A DNA stretch of 64,000 nt from Azophilus sp965200465 (GTDB taxonomy: Bacteria; Pseudomonadota; Gammaproteobacteria; Pseudomonadales; Azotimanducaceae). Shown here one piece after another: positions 43,955 to 52,657 of the stretch; within the stretch, counting starts at the first letter, position 1; each line of letters starts with the position of its first letter. The notes beneath the pieces are model-generated. The model was not told where the DNA came from and made no database searches. It was given only the letters and a program-made list of their open reading frames with translations. The stretch spans positions 2,790,001 to 2,854,000 of the forward strand of contig OZ241358.1 in assembly GCA_965200465.1 (NCBI GenBank), in the 5' to 3' direction. Position numbers and translations under genes: made by a program.

Positions 43955-44779
43955 TCAAAAGCGGTAGCCGAAGGCGTCCGCTATCCGCTGGAGCTTGCCG
44001 GCGATATGCTCCCTGGACCAGTCGGTGTAGAAGCCGCGGTAGCCCTCGCCATCGTCCCTCGGCAGGTTCTTCGTGCGCGGCAGACGCTTCCGGGGAAGCG
44101 ACAGCCGGCGGCACAGTTCGTCGTAGTCCCGCTGCAGATGCTCGAAGCGGATGCAGTAATCCGCCCAGGGATGGCCGTCCAGGAAATAGAACGCCGGCAG
44201 TTGATCGATGAGCTCGGCGAACCACTTGCGCTTCAACATGAACTCGATGTTCCGGGGATGGCGGCCGAGGGCATGGTTCGGCAATGCGCGCAGCAGCCGA
44301 TAGCGGGCGCGCAAAACGGCGCCCAGAGAGCGGTTCCCGGAACGCAGATCCCGCAATCGGTGCATGGGCCAATCGCTGCGCATCTTCCAGATGTACAGCG
44401 ACACGAACCAGTCCCAAGGATTTCTGACCACGGTGAATTTGAAGCATTCGTTCCACAGGCGCTCCGGCACATGCTGGCGGATCCTCTCCGGCGGGATGTG
44501 GGATTGCCCTCCCCGCATGTCGGAGAGGCCGGGAAAGAGGCGGGCATTGCGAAATGGAATCGCGCCGAACTGGTCGTCGTCCGCCCAGGGACGGGACCGA
44601 TCCCAAGGATCGCTGATGACGACGTCTTCCTGTGCAAGCGAAGGCAGCAGCGACGCCAGCAGGCTGGTGCTGGCAACCTTGGGCGGGCGCGCGAAGATGA
44701 ACTTGTGGCGGAGCGAGATGACGGTCAGCTTGGTTCTCCCGGCCCGGCGCCCTGCGCCAAGGCCCGGCCTCTTGGACAT
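43955..44779 (-). CDS. Sulfotransferase family 2-like protein
   Basis: The protein has 274 residues from the ATG at 44779. The PAPS 5'-phosphosulfate loop is FARPPKVASTSLLASL, and the 3'-phosphate motif is FTVVRNPWDWFVSLY with the conserved Arg and Ser. CIRFEHLQRDYDELCRRLSLP and YTDWSREHIAGKLQRIADAFGYRF form the C-terminal helices, as in carbohydrate sulfotransferases. It probably adds sulfate to a surface glycan made with the GT2 and fucosyltransferase-like enzymes nearby. Intact, transcribed towards the fusion gene. Confidence 0.78.
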   Translation of the reverse strand: MSKRPGLGAGRRAGRTKLTVISLRHKFIFARPPKVASTSLLASLLPSLAQEDVVISDPWDRSRPWADDDQFGAIPFRNARLFPGLSDMRGGQSHIPPERIRQHVPERLWNECFKFTVVRNPWDWFVSLYIWKMRSDWPMHRLRDLRSGNRSLGAVLRARYRLLRALPNHALGRHPRNIEFMLKRKWFAELIDQLPAFYFLDGHPWADYCIRFEHLQRDYDELCRRLSLPRKRLPRTKNLPRDDGEGYRGFYTDWSREHIAGKLQRIADAFGYRF

Positions 44780-44882
44780 CGGGCAGCGCCCTAAGCTAGC
44801 ATGCCGAATGGTCGGTCGCAATTTTTGGCGCGGCATCCGTTCCTCAGGGAAATCGCCAACGGCTGGATGCTTCTAAAGGCCC

Positions 44883-46391
44883 ATGCAAGTTGTCAATCGA
44901 ACCCCGTCGGCACCTAGGCCGACCAATGTCCGGTACAACGACTGGCATGGGGTGGCGCTGCCAACGCTGGAGGCGTTCAGTCCCTCTTTGCCGGTCAGCG
45001 TGGTCATGCCCTGCCATCGCACGCCGCCGGTGGTGCTGGGGCGAACCCTAGCGGCGTTGGAGGGCCAGACCTACCCCCGCGACCTGTTCGAGGTGGTGAT
45101 CGTTGATGACGGCTCCGAACCGCCGTTGGAAGCGCCCCGGTCGTCGTTGAACCTGCGGGTGGTGCGCCAAGCGCGGCATGGGTTCGGAATCGCCCGGGCG
45201 CGCAACACTGGGGTGCGGGCCGCCGCGCACGACATCATCCTGTTCCTGGATGGCGATTCGCTGCCGGAGGCGGGCTGGATGAGGGCGCACGCCCGCTGGC
45301 ACCATGTCCTCTCCGATGCGCTGACCCTGGGGTTTCGCGCCCATGTGTCGGTGGAGGACATTGATGCGGAAGCCATCCGCGGCCAGCGCGGCACATTGCG
45401 GGAACTGTTCGCGGACCGTCCGATCGACCCTCCCCGAATCGAAGAATGGATGCAGCGAGCCAAGGATGCGAAGTCTCGCGCGGGCGATCTGTTCGACTTC
45501 ATTAGTGGTGGAAACTTCGGGGTCGCCAAGGGTTTTTTCCAAGCGGCGGGCGGCATGGACGAATCCTTCGATCGTTGGGGACTCGAAGACATCGAGTTCG
45601 CCTACCGGGCTTACGCCCAGGGTGGCTTGCTGGTGCCGGTGCGCGAGGCGTTCGTGTGGCATCAGGGCCGCTGGTCTGAAGGAAGAGAGGCGAAAAGACG
45701 CAGCCGCCTATTCCAGCTAGGGAAGGTCGCCCACCTGATCCCCCATCCCAACTACCGCCGCGCCAAGCCCGGACGCATCTACAAGGTGCCTCGGCATGTG
45801 GTCACCATAGAGGCGGCCCGCTGTCCGGCCGAGCAGGTGGCGGCGGCGGCGGAAAGCATCCTGGCGGACCGCGAGCAGGATCTTGTGGTGCGCATCGAAA
45901 TCGAAGGAAGCGAGGATGCGCCGCGCTCGGCATGGCTGCACGACGCATTCGACCCGGACCCGCGGGTGCATATCGCGCCGGCCCGGCCGGCGCTGGACGA
46001 GTTTCCCGCGGCGCCGTTCCATGTGCGGCTGCCCGCCAACATTGCGGCAAAGAATTTGGTGCATCGCCTCCGCGGTTGCTTAGGAAGCGCGGTCTATGCC
46101 AGCTCGCGCCTGCCCGACGGAACGCGCCTGTGGATCGCCCGAGCCTGGGCGCTGCACCGGGCGCGGCGGGCGGGCGGCAGCCCGGCGGACTTCGGCGAGG
46201 CGCTGGAGGTCGCGCCTGCGAGGCTGAAGCTCAAACTCGCCGCGCCGCTGGACACCGCGGACATTCCCAGCCGGCGCAAGCAACTGCTTGAACGGCTGCG
46301 GGGAACCCTCCGCCGCTCCCGCAAGGCTTGGCGCTTCCCGCATTGGGCGATCGTCCGCGCCATCGCCCAGCTGCGGGCGCGGAGGCGCTGA
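44883..46391 (+). CDS. Family 2 glycosyltransferase
   Basis: The 502-residue protein has a GT-A fold in the first 290 residues: LPVSVVMPCHRTPPVVLGRTLAAL, VVIVDDGSEPP, GIARARNTGVRAAAHDIILFLDGDSLPEAGW (the DxD is DGD), and SGGNFGVAKGFFQAAGGMDESFDRWGLEDIEFAYR with the catalytic ED. This resembles chondroitin-polymerase-type enzymes. The remaining 200 residues are unknown and Arg-rich near the end. It likely builds a capsule or exopolysaccharide. Convergent with the fucosyltransferase-like gene, 1 base apart. Confidence 0.82.
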   Translation: MQVVNRTPSAPRPTNVRYNDWHGVALPTLEAFSPSLPVSVVMPCHRTPPVVLGRTLAALEGQTYPRDLFEVVIVDDGSEPPLEAPRSSLNLRVVRQARHGFGIARARNTGVRAAAHDIILFLDGDSLPEAGWMRAHARWHHVLSDALTLGFRAHVSVEDIDAEAIRGQRGTLRELFADRPIDPPRIEEWMQRAKDAKSRAGDLFDFISGGNFGVAKGFFQAAGGMDESFDRWGLEDIEFAYRAYAQGGLLVPVREAFVWHQGRWSEGREAKRRSRLFQLGKVAHLIPHPNYRRAKPGRIYKVPRHVVTIEAARCPAEQVAAAAESILADREQDLVVRIEIEGSEDAPRSAWLHDAFDPDPRVHIAPARPALDEFPAAPFHVRLPANIAAKNLVHRLRGCLGSAVYASSRLPDGTRLWIARAWALHRARRAGGSPADFGEALEVAPARLKLKLAAPLDTADIPSRRKQLLERLRGTLRRSRKAWRFPHWAIVRAIAQLRARRR

Positions 46392-46392
46392 C

Positions 46393-47325
46393 CTATCCGG
46401 CCAGTCTGCGCAGCAGCGCCGCCATGCGCCGCCGCCCCAAGGCGAGCCTTCCCGAAGGCTTGCGGGGCGGCCAGTGCCGCTGGTCGATGAGCCAGCCATC
46501 GGCCCAACTCTGGTTTGGCTTGGTGCCGATGCGCAGGCAGCCTTGGCGCAGCACCTCCTGTTCGGCCTGAAAGAGCAGATAGTTGTCCGGGGCTTCGTCG
46601 GCGCCGGCAATCAGCGCCTCCAGGGCCGGGAAATCGGCGTAGCGGAACAGCCGGTAGGTTGCCTTCAAGGGTTGCCAGAATTCGGGGTCCCGCTCGTCTG
46701 ACGCGATGTACACCACCGCGCCGTCGGCCACGCCGCGGTCCTGAAGGCAGCGCCTGATGTGCGGCGGCATCGTCAGCCACTCCGGATAGTCGCCAGCGGC
46801 AACCCGGTCGCCGCGGCGGACATGGACGGAGACGAAGCGCCCGTCGCCGAGCGCCCGCAGACGCAGCACCACTGCGCGGGCCAGGGCTCTCGCTTGGGCA
46901 GAGGCGCGCAGTTCGACCTTGGCCGCCGGCCAGTCATCGGTCGGCAGCACCTCGCGGAACAGGGGCCGGGAGATGCGCCGCACCACGAGGGGATAGTCCC
47001 GCGCCCGGTCCGGGATGGGCGTCCCCTCCCGCAGGCGCAGGGTTCGCACAGCCTTATCGGGCGGGCGGCCCGCTATGGGCAGGGGGTGCCGCCCTTGGGC
47101 GTCCGTCAAGCTGCTTGCTCTAAAGTCGAAATACTGTTCCCAACGCCACTCGCGGCGCACGCCGAAGTTGTGCTGCGCATCCAGATGCAGCGGCGGGAGA
47201 ATCGCCAGCCTCGCCGTGGTCTGGGCCTCGCGCAGCAGGCAAACCAAGTTGGCGGCCTGATGGGTCAGCCCGGCCGTGACCGGCTTCGACGGCCGGTATT
47301 GCAGAAAGTGCGCTGCGCCTTGCAT
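46393..47325 (-). CDS. O-fucosyltransferase-like glycosyltransferase
   Basis: The 310-residue protein carries FVSVHVRRGDRVAAGDYPEW, the H-x-R-RGD motif that binds the GDP-sugar in GT11/GT65-like fucosyltransferases. VVYIASDERDPEFWQPLKATYRLFRYAD and DNYLLFQAEQEVLRQGCLRIGT follow as the second Rossmann half. No signal peptide is visible. The resemblance is to the eukaryote-type POFUT fold, present in some bacteria. The acceptor may be the same glycan as for the adjacent GT2. The ATG at 47325 gives normal length. Confidence 0.65.
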   Translation of the reverse strand: MQGAAHFLQYRPSKPVTAGLTHQAANLVCLLREAQTTARLAILPPLHLDAQHNFGVRREWRWEQYFDFRASSLTDAQGRHPLPIAGRPPDKAVRTLRLREGTPIPDRARDYPLVVRRISRPLFREVLPTDDWPAAKVELRASAQARALARAVVLRLRALGDGRFVSVHVRRGDRVAAGDYPEWLTMPPHIRRCLQDRGVADGAVVYIASDERDPEFWQPLKATYRLFRYADFPALEALIAGADEAPDNYLLFQAEQEVLRQGCLRIGTKPNQSWADGWLIDQRHWPPRKPSGRLALGRRRMAALLRRLAG

Positions 47326-47395
47326 TGTGGCCAGGGAGCTCGGCAGCGCCCCTACTGCCTGGAGCCAAGCGGCGTTTGCCGCTGCCTCCGTCTCC

Positions 47396-48757
47396 TCAAA
47401 CCTTGAACTCGCCGATCACCGCCGAGATGGACTCCTTGGCGTCGCCGAACAGCATGCGGGTGTTGTCGCCGAAGAACAGCGGGTTATCGACGCCGGCGAA
47501 GCCGGAGGCCATGGAGCGCTTGAGGACGAACACGGTGTGCGCCTGATCGACGTTGATGATGGGCATGCCGTAGATGGGGCTGTTTGCGTCCTGTCGGGCG
47601 GCGGGGTTCACCACGTCGTTGGCGCCGATGACCACGGCCACGTCAATGTGCTCGATGCGCGGGTTGATGTCGTCCATCTCCACCAGCTGATCGTAGGGCA
47701 CGTTGGCCTCCGCCAGCAGCACGTTCATGTGCCCCGGCATGCGCCCGGCCACCGGATGCACGGCGTAGCTGACTTCGGCACCGTTTTTCTCCAGGATTTC
47801 GCCGAGTTCGCGCACCACATGCTGGGCTTGGGCCACCGCCATGCCGTAGCCGGGCACGAAGGCCACGGAGGAGGCCGCCTCCAGAATCAACTGCGCGTCT
47901 TCGGCGTTGATGGGCTTGACCTCGCCCTCCACCTTGCTGGCGGTCTTCACCGCGCCGAAGCCGGAGAACAGCACGTTGGCCAGGGAGCGGTTCATGGCCT
48001 TGCACATGATGTTGGTGAGGATGATGCCGGCGGCGCCGACCAGAGCGCCGGCGACGATCAGGATGTTGTTGTGGATGGCGAAGCCGGCGGCGCAAGCGGC
48101 CAGCCCGGAATAGGAGTTGAGCAGGGAGATCACCACCGGCATGTCGGCCCCGCCGATGGGAATGACGGCCATCACGCCGAACAGCAGGCTCAAGGCGATG
48201 ACCGCGTACAAGTAGGGGGAGTCCAGCACCGGATTGAGCATGAACAGGACGCCGCAAACCGCCAGCGCGGCGAGGATCAGGGCGTTCACCACCCGTTGCG
48301 CCGCGAACACCAGGGCGCGGCTGGCCAGCATTTCGGAGAGCTTGCCCCAGGCTATGATGCTGCCGGACAGCGTGACCCCGCCGATGAGGATGGACAGCAG
48401 GATGCTGATGTGGATGAAGGTGGTGTTGCCCTCATTGTAAAGCGCCGCCCAGCCCACCAGCAGGCTGGCCACGCCGCCGGAGCCGTTGAACAGCGCCACC
48501 ATCTCCGGCATAGCGGTCATGGCCACCCGCTGCGCGGCCAAGGCGCCGATTAAGGCCCCGACGATGGCGGCCACGGCCATCCACCGATAGTCCAAGATGC
48601 CTTGGGAGAACAGGGTGACCACCACGGCGACGAGCATCCCCAGCGCGGAGAGCAGGTTGCCGCGCACCGCCGTGGCCGGGGAGCTTAGCTGCTTCAGGCC
48701 AAAGACGAACAGCGCCGCCGCAACGATGTAGAAGACATTGATGAACTCCTGGCTCAC
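47396..48757 (-). CDS. pntB: NAD(P) transhydrogenase subunit beta
   Basis: The protein has 453 residues from the GTG at 48757 (VSQEFINVFYIVAAALFVFGLKQLSSP). The N-terminal half has eight or nine membrane helices that form the proton channel with PntAB. The C-terminal domain III binds NADP(H): VAFVPGYGMAVAQAQHVVRELGEIL, VAEANVPYDQL and DINVALVIGANDVVNPAA-type motifs are present. Together with PntAA and PntAB it couples proton entry to hydride transfer from NADH to NADP+, supplying NADPH. Last gene of the operon. Confidence 0.93.
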   Translation of the reverse strand: MSQEFINVFYIVAAALFVFGLKQLSSPATAVRGNLLSALGMLVAVVVTLFSQGILDYRWMAVAAIVGALIGALAAQRVAMTAMPEMVALFNGSGGVASLLVGWAALYNEGNTTFIHISILLSILIGGVTLSGSIIAWGKLSEMLASRALVFAAQRVVNALILAALAVCGVLFMLNPVLDSPYLYAVIALSLLFGVMAVIPIGGADMPVVISLLNSYSGLAACAAGFAIHNNILIVAGALVGAAGIILTNIMCKAMNRSLANVLFSGFGAVKTASKVEGEVKPINAEDAQLILEAASSVAFVPGYGMAVAQAQHVVRELGEILEKNGAEVSYAVHPVAGRMPGHMNVLLAEANVPYDQLVEMDDINPRIEHIDVAVVIGANDVVNPAARQDANSPIYGMPIINVDQAHTVFVLKRSMASGFAGVDNPLFFGDNTRMLFGDAKESISAVIGEFKV

Positions 48758-48824
48758 GCCGCCGCCCCCGACCTGCGGTGCGACGCCTTCGGCGGATGCG
48801 CCCACTCGTCGATGCGCTGCTGGC

Positions 48825-49130
48825 TCACGCCGCCGCCCCCGGCTGCCCCGGACCTTTCTTTTTCTTGAACATGGACAGCATTCGGTTGGTCACCAGGTAG
48901 CCGCCCACCACGTTGACGGTGGCGAAGGTCACCGCCGCCGCGCCCAGCAGGGTGGCGGCGGCGTCCATGCCGGCCCCGGCCGAGGTCAGCGCCCCAACCA
49001 GAGTGACGCCGGAGATGGCGTTGGCCCCGGACATCAGCGGCGTGTGCAACGTGGCCGGCACCTTGGAGATCAGTTCGAAGCCCAGGAAGATGGACAGCAT
49101 CAACACAAAGGCGAGATAGACCGCTTCCAT
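48825..49130 (-). CDS. pntAB: NAD(P) transhydrogenase subunit alpha part 2
   Basis: The 101-residue membrane protein from ATG at 49130 (MEAVYLAFVLMLSIFLGFELISKVPATLHTPLMSGANAISGVTLVGAL) is the family signature for the small subunit carrying transmembrane helices 2-4. Ends with a Lys-rich tail (MFKKKKGPGQPG). It lies between pntAA (13 bases) and pntB. A 22-base sequence near its stop recurs at the pntB start (72 bases away). Confidence 0.93.
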   Translation of the reverse strand: MEAVYLAFVLMLSIFLGFELISKVPATLHTPLMSGANAISGVTLVGALTSAGAGMDAAATLLGAAAVTFATVNVVGGYLVTNRMLSMFKKKKGPGQPGAAA

Positions 49131-49143
49131 AATTTCGGCTCCG

Positions 49144-50271
49144 TCAAAGGTCCTTGATGGCGCTGTGGACGATTGCGCCGCCCCGGGTGAGCACGCAGCC
49201 GGCGGCGATTTCGTTTTCCGGGTGCAGCTGCAACGCGCCTTGGTCGGCGTCCCAAAACTCATCGAGCAGGTTCACCAAGTTGGCGGAGTACAGGTCGCTG
49301 GCGTGGCGGCACACCGCCGAGGGCAGGTTGCCGAGGCCCACCACCTTGACGCCTTCGACATCCACCACCTGGTCCTGCACCGAACCCTCCACGTTGCCGC
49401 CGCTCTCCGCCGCCATATCGACCACGACGCTGCCGGGGGCCATGCCGGCGAGCATGTCCCGCGTGACGATGCGCGGTGCCGGGCGCCCAAACACCTGGGC
49501 GGTGGTGATGACCACGTCGGATTGGGCGATCACCCGTTTTTGGCCCTGCCTTTGCAGTTCGAGCTGCTCCGGCGTCAGCTCCTTGGCGTAGCCCTGCTCG
49601 GTCTGGCCGATCTCCCCCAAGTCGATCTCGACGAACTTGGCACCCAACGACCGCACCTGCTCCGCCACCACCGGGCGGGTGTCAAACGCCTCCACCCTTG
49701 CGCCGAGGCGCTTGGCGGTGGCGATGGCCTGCAGGCCGGCCACCCCAGCGCCGATGACGAACACCCGGCTGGGGGCAATGGTGCCGGCCGGGGTCATCAT
49801 CATGGGGAAGATCTTGCGGCTGTGGCTGGCCGCCAGGATCACTGTGACGTACCCGGCAAGGCTGGCTTGGGAGGACAGCGCATCCATCCTCTGCGCCTTG
49901 GTGGTGCGCGGGATCATCTCCATGGAGACGGCGGTGGCGCCTTGGGCGGCCAAGGCGGCGACTAGCGCCTGCTCCTTGAAAGGGTCAAGGAAACTGACGT
50001 GGACCGCTCCGGATTGCAACGCCGCCACATCCTCTGCGGCCGGCTTGCGCACCCGCAGCACGACGTCCGCGGACTTGAGCAATTGCGCCGCGTCCGGCTG
50101 CACTTCCGCCCCGGCGGCGGCGTAGTCCGCATCCATGTAGCCGGCGGCGGCGCCGATGCCGGCCTGCACGGCAATGTCAAAACCCAGCGCTTTCAGCTTC
50201 TTTGCGCCGGCCGGCGTCAATGCGGCGCGCAGCTCGCCCGGCCAAACTTCCTTGGGTGCGCCAATCCGCAT
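49144..50271 (-). CDS. pntAA: NAD(P) transhydrogenase subunit alpha part 1
   Basis: The protein has 375 residues from ATG at 50271 (MRIGAPKEVWPGELRAALTPAGAKKL, the alanine-dehydrogenase-like N-terminus). NAD-binding domain I shows RVFVIGAGVAGLQAIATAKRLGARVEAFDTRP. SDVVITTAQVFGRPAPRIVTRDMLAGMAPGSVVVDMAAESGGNVEGS also matches. Cytosolic NAD(H)-binding component. First gene of the pntAA-pntAB-pntB operon. Confidence 0.94.
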   Translation of the reverse strand: MRIGAPKEVWPGELRAALTPAGAKKLKALGFDIAVQAGIGAAAGYMDADYAAAGAEVQPDAAQLLKSADVVLRVRKPAAEDVAALQSGAVHVSFLDPFKEQALVAALAAQGATAVSMEMIPRTTKAQRMDALSSQASLAGYVTVILAASHSRKIFPMMMTPAGTIAPSRVFVIGAGVAGLQAIATAKRLGARVEAFDTRPVVAEQVRSLGAKFVEIDLGEIGQTEQGYAKELTPEQLELQRQGQKRVIAQSDVVITTAQVFGRPAPRIVTRDMLAGMAPGSVVVDMAAESGGNVEGSVQDQVVDVEGVKVVGLGNLPSAVCRHASDLYSANLVNLLDEFWDADQGALQLHPENEIAAGCVLTRGGAIVHSAIKDL

Positions 50272-50277
50272 GAACAC

Positions 50278-50637
50278 ACATTCCCCATGCGCCGCAGCCG
50301 AAGTGGGCGGCGCAAGGCAGGCACTTTACAAGAGAAGGCGGGCGATGCAAAACCCATCCCGTCCACCCTGGCTTCCGGATAAGGATCGCCCGGCCCGCCG
50401 CTAAGCGGGACGCCCGCGCTCCCAGGCGGCAAGCCTTCGCAAGTGCCGCAGCCATGCAACCGCCGGGGAAAACCCTGCAAGGTGCGCCTTGCAATGCGCC
50501 TCAACGATTCCTTAAGCGGGGATTGGGGTCTTGTCCAAGAGGGACTGGCGCCGCGGGGTTTTACAGCGCTTTTCGGCAGGCGGGCGCATTCTTGGCAAAA
50601 TGGAGCGGCACAGGCTCAGCAACGCGAGGACGCAGCC
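50278..50637. other. Intergenic region between pntAA and hspQ
   Basis: About 360 bases with divergent promoters expected for pntAA and hspQ. I see no coding sequence with family features and no clear -10/-35 pair. GC-rich short repeats only. Confidence 0.5.
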
Positions 50638-50940
50638 ATGACCAAGTTCGCCGTCGGCCAGATCGTCAAGCATCTTAAGTTCGGCTATAGGGGCGCCGTC
50701 TTTCAGGCGGACGCCGAGTTCGAGCTGAGCGACGAATGGTACGACGCCGTGGCCCGCAGCCGCCCGCCCAAGGATGCGCCTTGGTATCATGTGCTGGTTG
50801 ACGGGGGAGCGCAAACCACCTACGTGGCGGAGCGGCATCTGGCGCTCAGCAAGGACCGCTCGCAGATTGAGCACCCCTTGCTCGGGCGCTACTTTGAGCG
50901 ATACGACGGTTTGCAATACCATCCCCACACCCTGCACTAG
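50638..50940 (+). CDS. hspQ: Heat-shock protein HspQ (YccV-like)
   Basis: The 100-residue protein from ATG at 50638 shows the YccV fold: KFAVGQIVKHLKFGYRGAVFQADAEFELSDEWYD, then APWYHVLVDGGAQTTYVAERHLALSKDRSQIEHPLLGRYFERYDG. In enterobacteria HspQ is a Lon specificity factor, first described as a hemimethylated-DNA-binding protein. The family is broadly proteobacterial. It lies 14 bases ahead of the first sulfotransferase of the peptide-cluster region, probably by chance. Confidence 0.92.
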   Translation: MTKFAVGQIVKHLKFGYRGAVFQADAEFELSDEWYDAVARSRPPKDAPWYHVLVDGGAQTTYVAERHLALSKDRSQIEHPLLGRYFERYDGLQYHPHTLH

Positions 50941-50954
50941 GGCCTTAAGGAGCA

Positions 50955-51848
50955 ATGGCGAAGCCAAGCGGTCGGCGCGAGTGCCTGGGCGCCTTTCGAG
51001 ACCTTGCGAGCACGGTATCGACGCATTTGTTCTGCGTCTCGCCCAGCCATGCCGGCTCCAACTTCCTGAAAGGCGTGATGGCCATCTCCAAGGCAACCTG
51101 GATCTCGAAGGCAAGGAGGAACGAAAGCCATGCAGCACCGGGGTTTGTGGGGCCGGAATTGCCCTTTCCCACCTCTTTCATTGCCGTCAACCCGCAAAAG
51201 ATCGCGCTGGTCGCCAATCCCGAAGGCTACGACTGGCCGCGCAACCGGCGGGCTTGGTATTTCCTCGCACAAGCCAAGGATCCGGCAGCCACGGTGTTCT
51301 TCGCCCGCTCCACCCGGTTTCTGTTCCAAACGCACATGCTCGCGCAGCACTTTCGCAACCCCAGGTTCCTGTTCATGGTGCGCAACCCCTATGCGCTTTG
51401 CGAAGGTCTGTGCCGACAGTATCGCGCCAACTTCGGGGAGAACGCCGAGCGATTTCGGCAGCTGAGCATGGGCGACAAGAGCCTTGAAGAATACGCCGCC
51501 ACCCACTATGTACGCTGTCTTGCGCAGCAGCGCGAGAACCTCGAAAAGCACGGCGAGCGCGGCGCATTCTTCAGCTATGAGGAGATGTGCGCGGCGCCGG
51601 AGCGGGTGACCCGGAAAATCCAAGCGCTGGTGCCGGCGCTGGACGACCTCAACCTACGCCAGCGCATCCCGGTAAAGAACCTGTACAACGAGATGCTGAC
51701 GGACATGAACGCGCGCCAAATCGCCAAGCTCAGCGGAGCGCAACTCCGGGCCATCAACCGCGTGTTTCGGCCGCATCGCTGGCTGTTGCACCACTACGGC
51801 TACGAACTTATCGAGGACGCAAGCGCCTGCGCCGCATCCCCGGCCTAG
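50955..51848 (+). CDS. Sulfotransferase-like P-loop protein, paralogue A
   Basis: The 297-residue protein starts after a good AAGGAG site. The loop THLFCVSPSHAGSNFLKGVM replaces a standard PAPS 5'-loop. FRNPRFLFMVRNPYALCEGLCRQY is the 3'-phosphate motif. The C-terminal block LNLRQRIPVKNLYNEMLTDMNARQIAKLSGAQLRAINRVFRPHRWLLHHYGYEL is nearly repeated in the protein at 53355. Both therefore come from one duplication. Whether it transfers sulfate or is a P-loop relative is not certain. The location next to an oxygenase, an Asn-synthetase-like enzyme and short peptides suggests peptide tailoring. Confidence 0.7.
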   Translation: MAKPSGRRECLGAFRDLASTVSTHLFCVSPSHAGSNFLKGVMAISKATWISKARRNESHAAPGFVGPELPFPTSFIAVNPQKIALVANPEGYDWPRNRRAWYFLAQAKDPAATVFFARSTRFLFQTHMLAQHFRNPRFLFMVRNPYALCEGLCRQYRANFGENAERFRQLSMGDKSLEEYAATHYVRCLAQQRENLEKHGERGAFFSYEEMCAAPERVTRKIQALVPALDDLNLRQRIPVKNLYNEMLTDMNARQIAKLSGAQLRAINRVFRPHRWLLHHYGYELIEDASACAASPA

Positions 51849-51930
51849 CCGAACTGCCCCCTTGGGCGCCCAAGGCGTCCAACTGCAAGGGCGTTAGCCA
51901 AACATTGGCCAAGACTCGCCCTTGACGCCT

Positions 51931-51936
51931 TATAAT
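51931..51936 (+). promoter_or_regulatory. Candidate -10 box upstream of the GPP34 gene
   Basis: A perfect TATAAT lies 43 bases before the GPP34 start. The -35 region is weak: GCCAAG at 17-base spacing, or TTGGCC at 20. It may drive the downstream run of tailoring genes. Confidence 0.35.
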
Positions 51937-51978
51937 CCCCTGCGCCATGATTTCGCCGAACTGACAAGGGGGCAGCCT

Positions 51979-52647
51979 ATGGCCACGCTGAACCTCGCCG
52001 AAGACATCGTTCTGCTCTTGCTGGACGACGAAACCGGCAAGATGGAGGACGTCCACGCCAACGTCATGGAAATGCTCATGGCGGGCGCGGTGCTGATGGA
52101 CTTGGGCCTTAAGGCCAAAATCGACTGGGACTTGGAGCAGGTGTTCGCAATAGACGAAACCCCTGTTGACGACCCCATGCTCGACGACGCCCTTGAGCGC
52201 ATCTGCGCGGAGCCAAAGCCCCTGTCGCCCAAGGTTTGGATTCAGCGCATCGCCGAACGCGGCATGGAGATTCGCGCCGCCGCCATAGACAGCTTGGTGC
52301 AGCGGCGCATCATCAAGGTGGAGAACACCAAGTTCCTGTGGGTTTTCGGCACTCGCCGCTACCCGGTCATTGACAACCGGGAGGAGCGCGAGGTGAAGCT
52401 GCGGCTTATGGACGTGCTGCTCAGCGACTCCATTCCCGACCCTCACGACGTAGCCCTCATCTGCCTAGCGGACGCCGCGTCGGTTTTCGAGATCATCTTA
52501 AGCGAACGGGAGCTGCGGCAAGCCGGCGCGCGCATTGAGCAGGTGCGCAAGCTCGACCTCGTTGGCCAAGCCATGTCCAACCAGATCCGCAAGTTCGTTT
52601 ACGACATCACCATGGCCATCGCCCACGCCCAGCAGCCGCTGTATTGA
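51979..52647 (+). CDS. GPP34 (GOLPH3/Vps74-like) domain protein
   Basis: The protein has 222 residues from the ATG at 51979 (site AAGGGGG); the frame also runs up to a TTG at 51922. The family start ATLNLAEDIVLLLLDDETGKM is clear, followed by AGAVLMDLGLKAKIDWDLEQV and RIAERGMEIRAAAIDSLVQRRIIKVENTKFLWVFGTRRYPVIDNREEREVKLRL. In eukaryotes GOLPH3 binds phosphatidylinositol-4-phosphate and sorts glycosyltransferases. Bacterial members are common in Actinobacteria, with little known. It lies amid tailoring enzymes, so a membrane-recruitment role is possible but speculative. Confidence 0.82.
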   Translation: MATLNLAEDIVLLLLDDETGKMEDVHANVMEMLMAGAVLMDLGLKAKIDWDLEQVFAIDETPVDDPMLDDALERICAEPKPLSPKVWIQRIAERGMEIRAAAIDSLVQRRIIKVENTKFLWVFGTRRYPVIDNREEREVKLRLMDVLLSDSIPDPHDVALICLADAASVFEIILSERELRQAGARIEQVRKLDLVGQAMSNQIRKFVYDITMAIAHAQQPLY

Positions 52648-52657
52648 GCGAGGCCAG

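Noticed and set aside
47276..48553. A 425-residue His- and Gly-rich plus-strand frame
   Set aside because: It is antisense to pntB. The composition is an artefact of the opposite strand.
51905..51936. A full sigma-70 promoter using TTGACG at 51922 with TATAAT at 51931
   Set aside because: The two hexamers are only 3 bases apart, far from the 16-18 required. Only the -10 is retained as a candidate.
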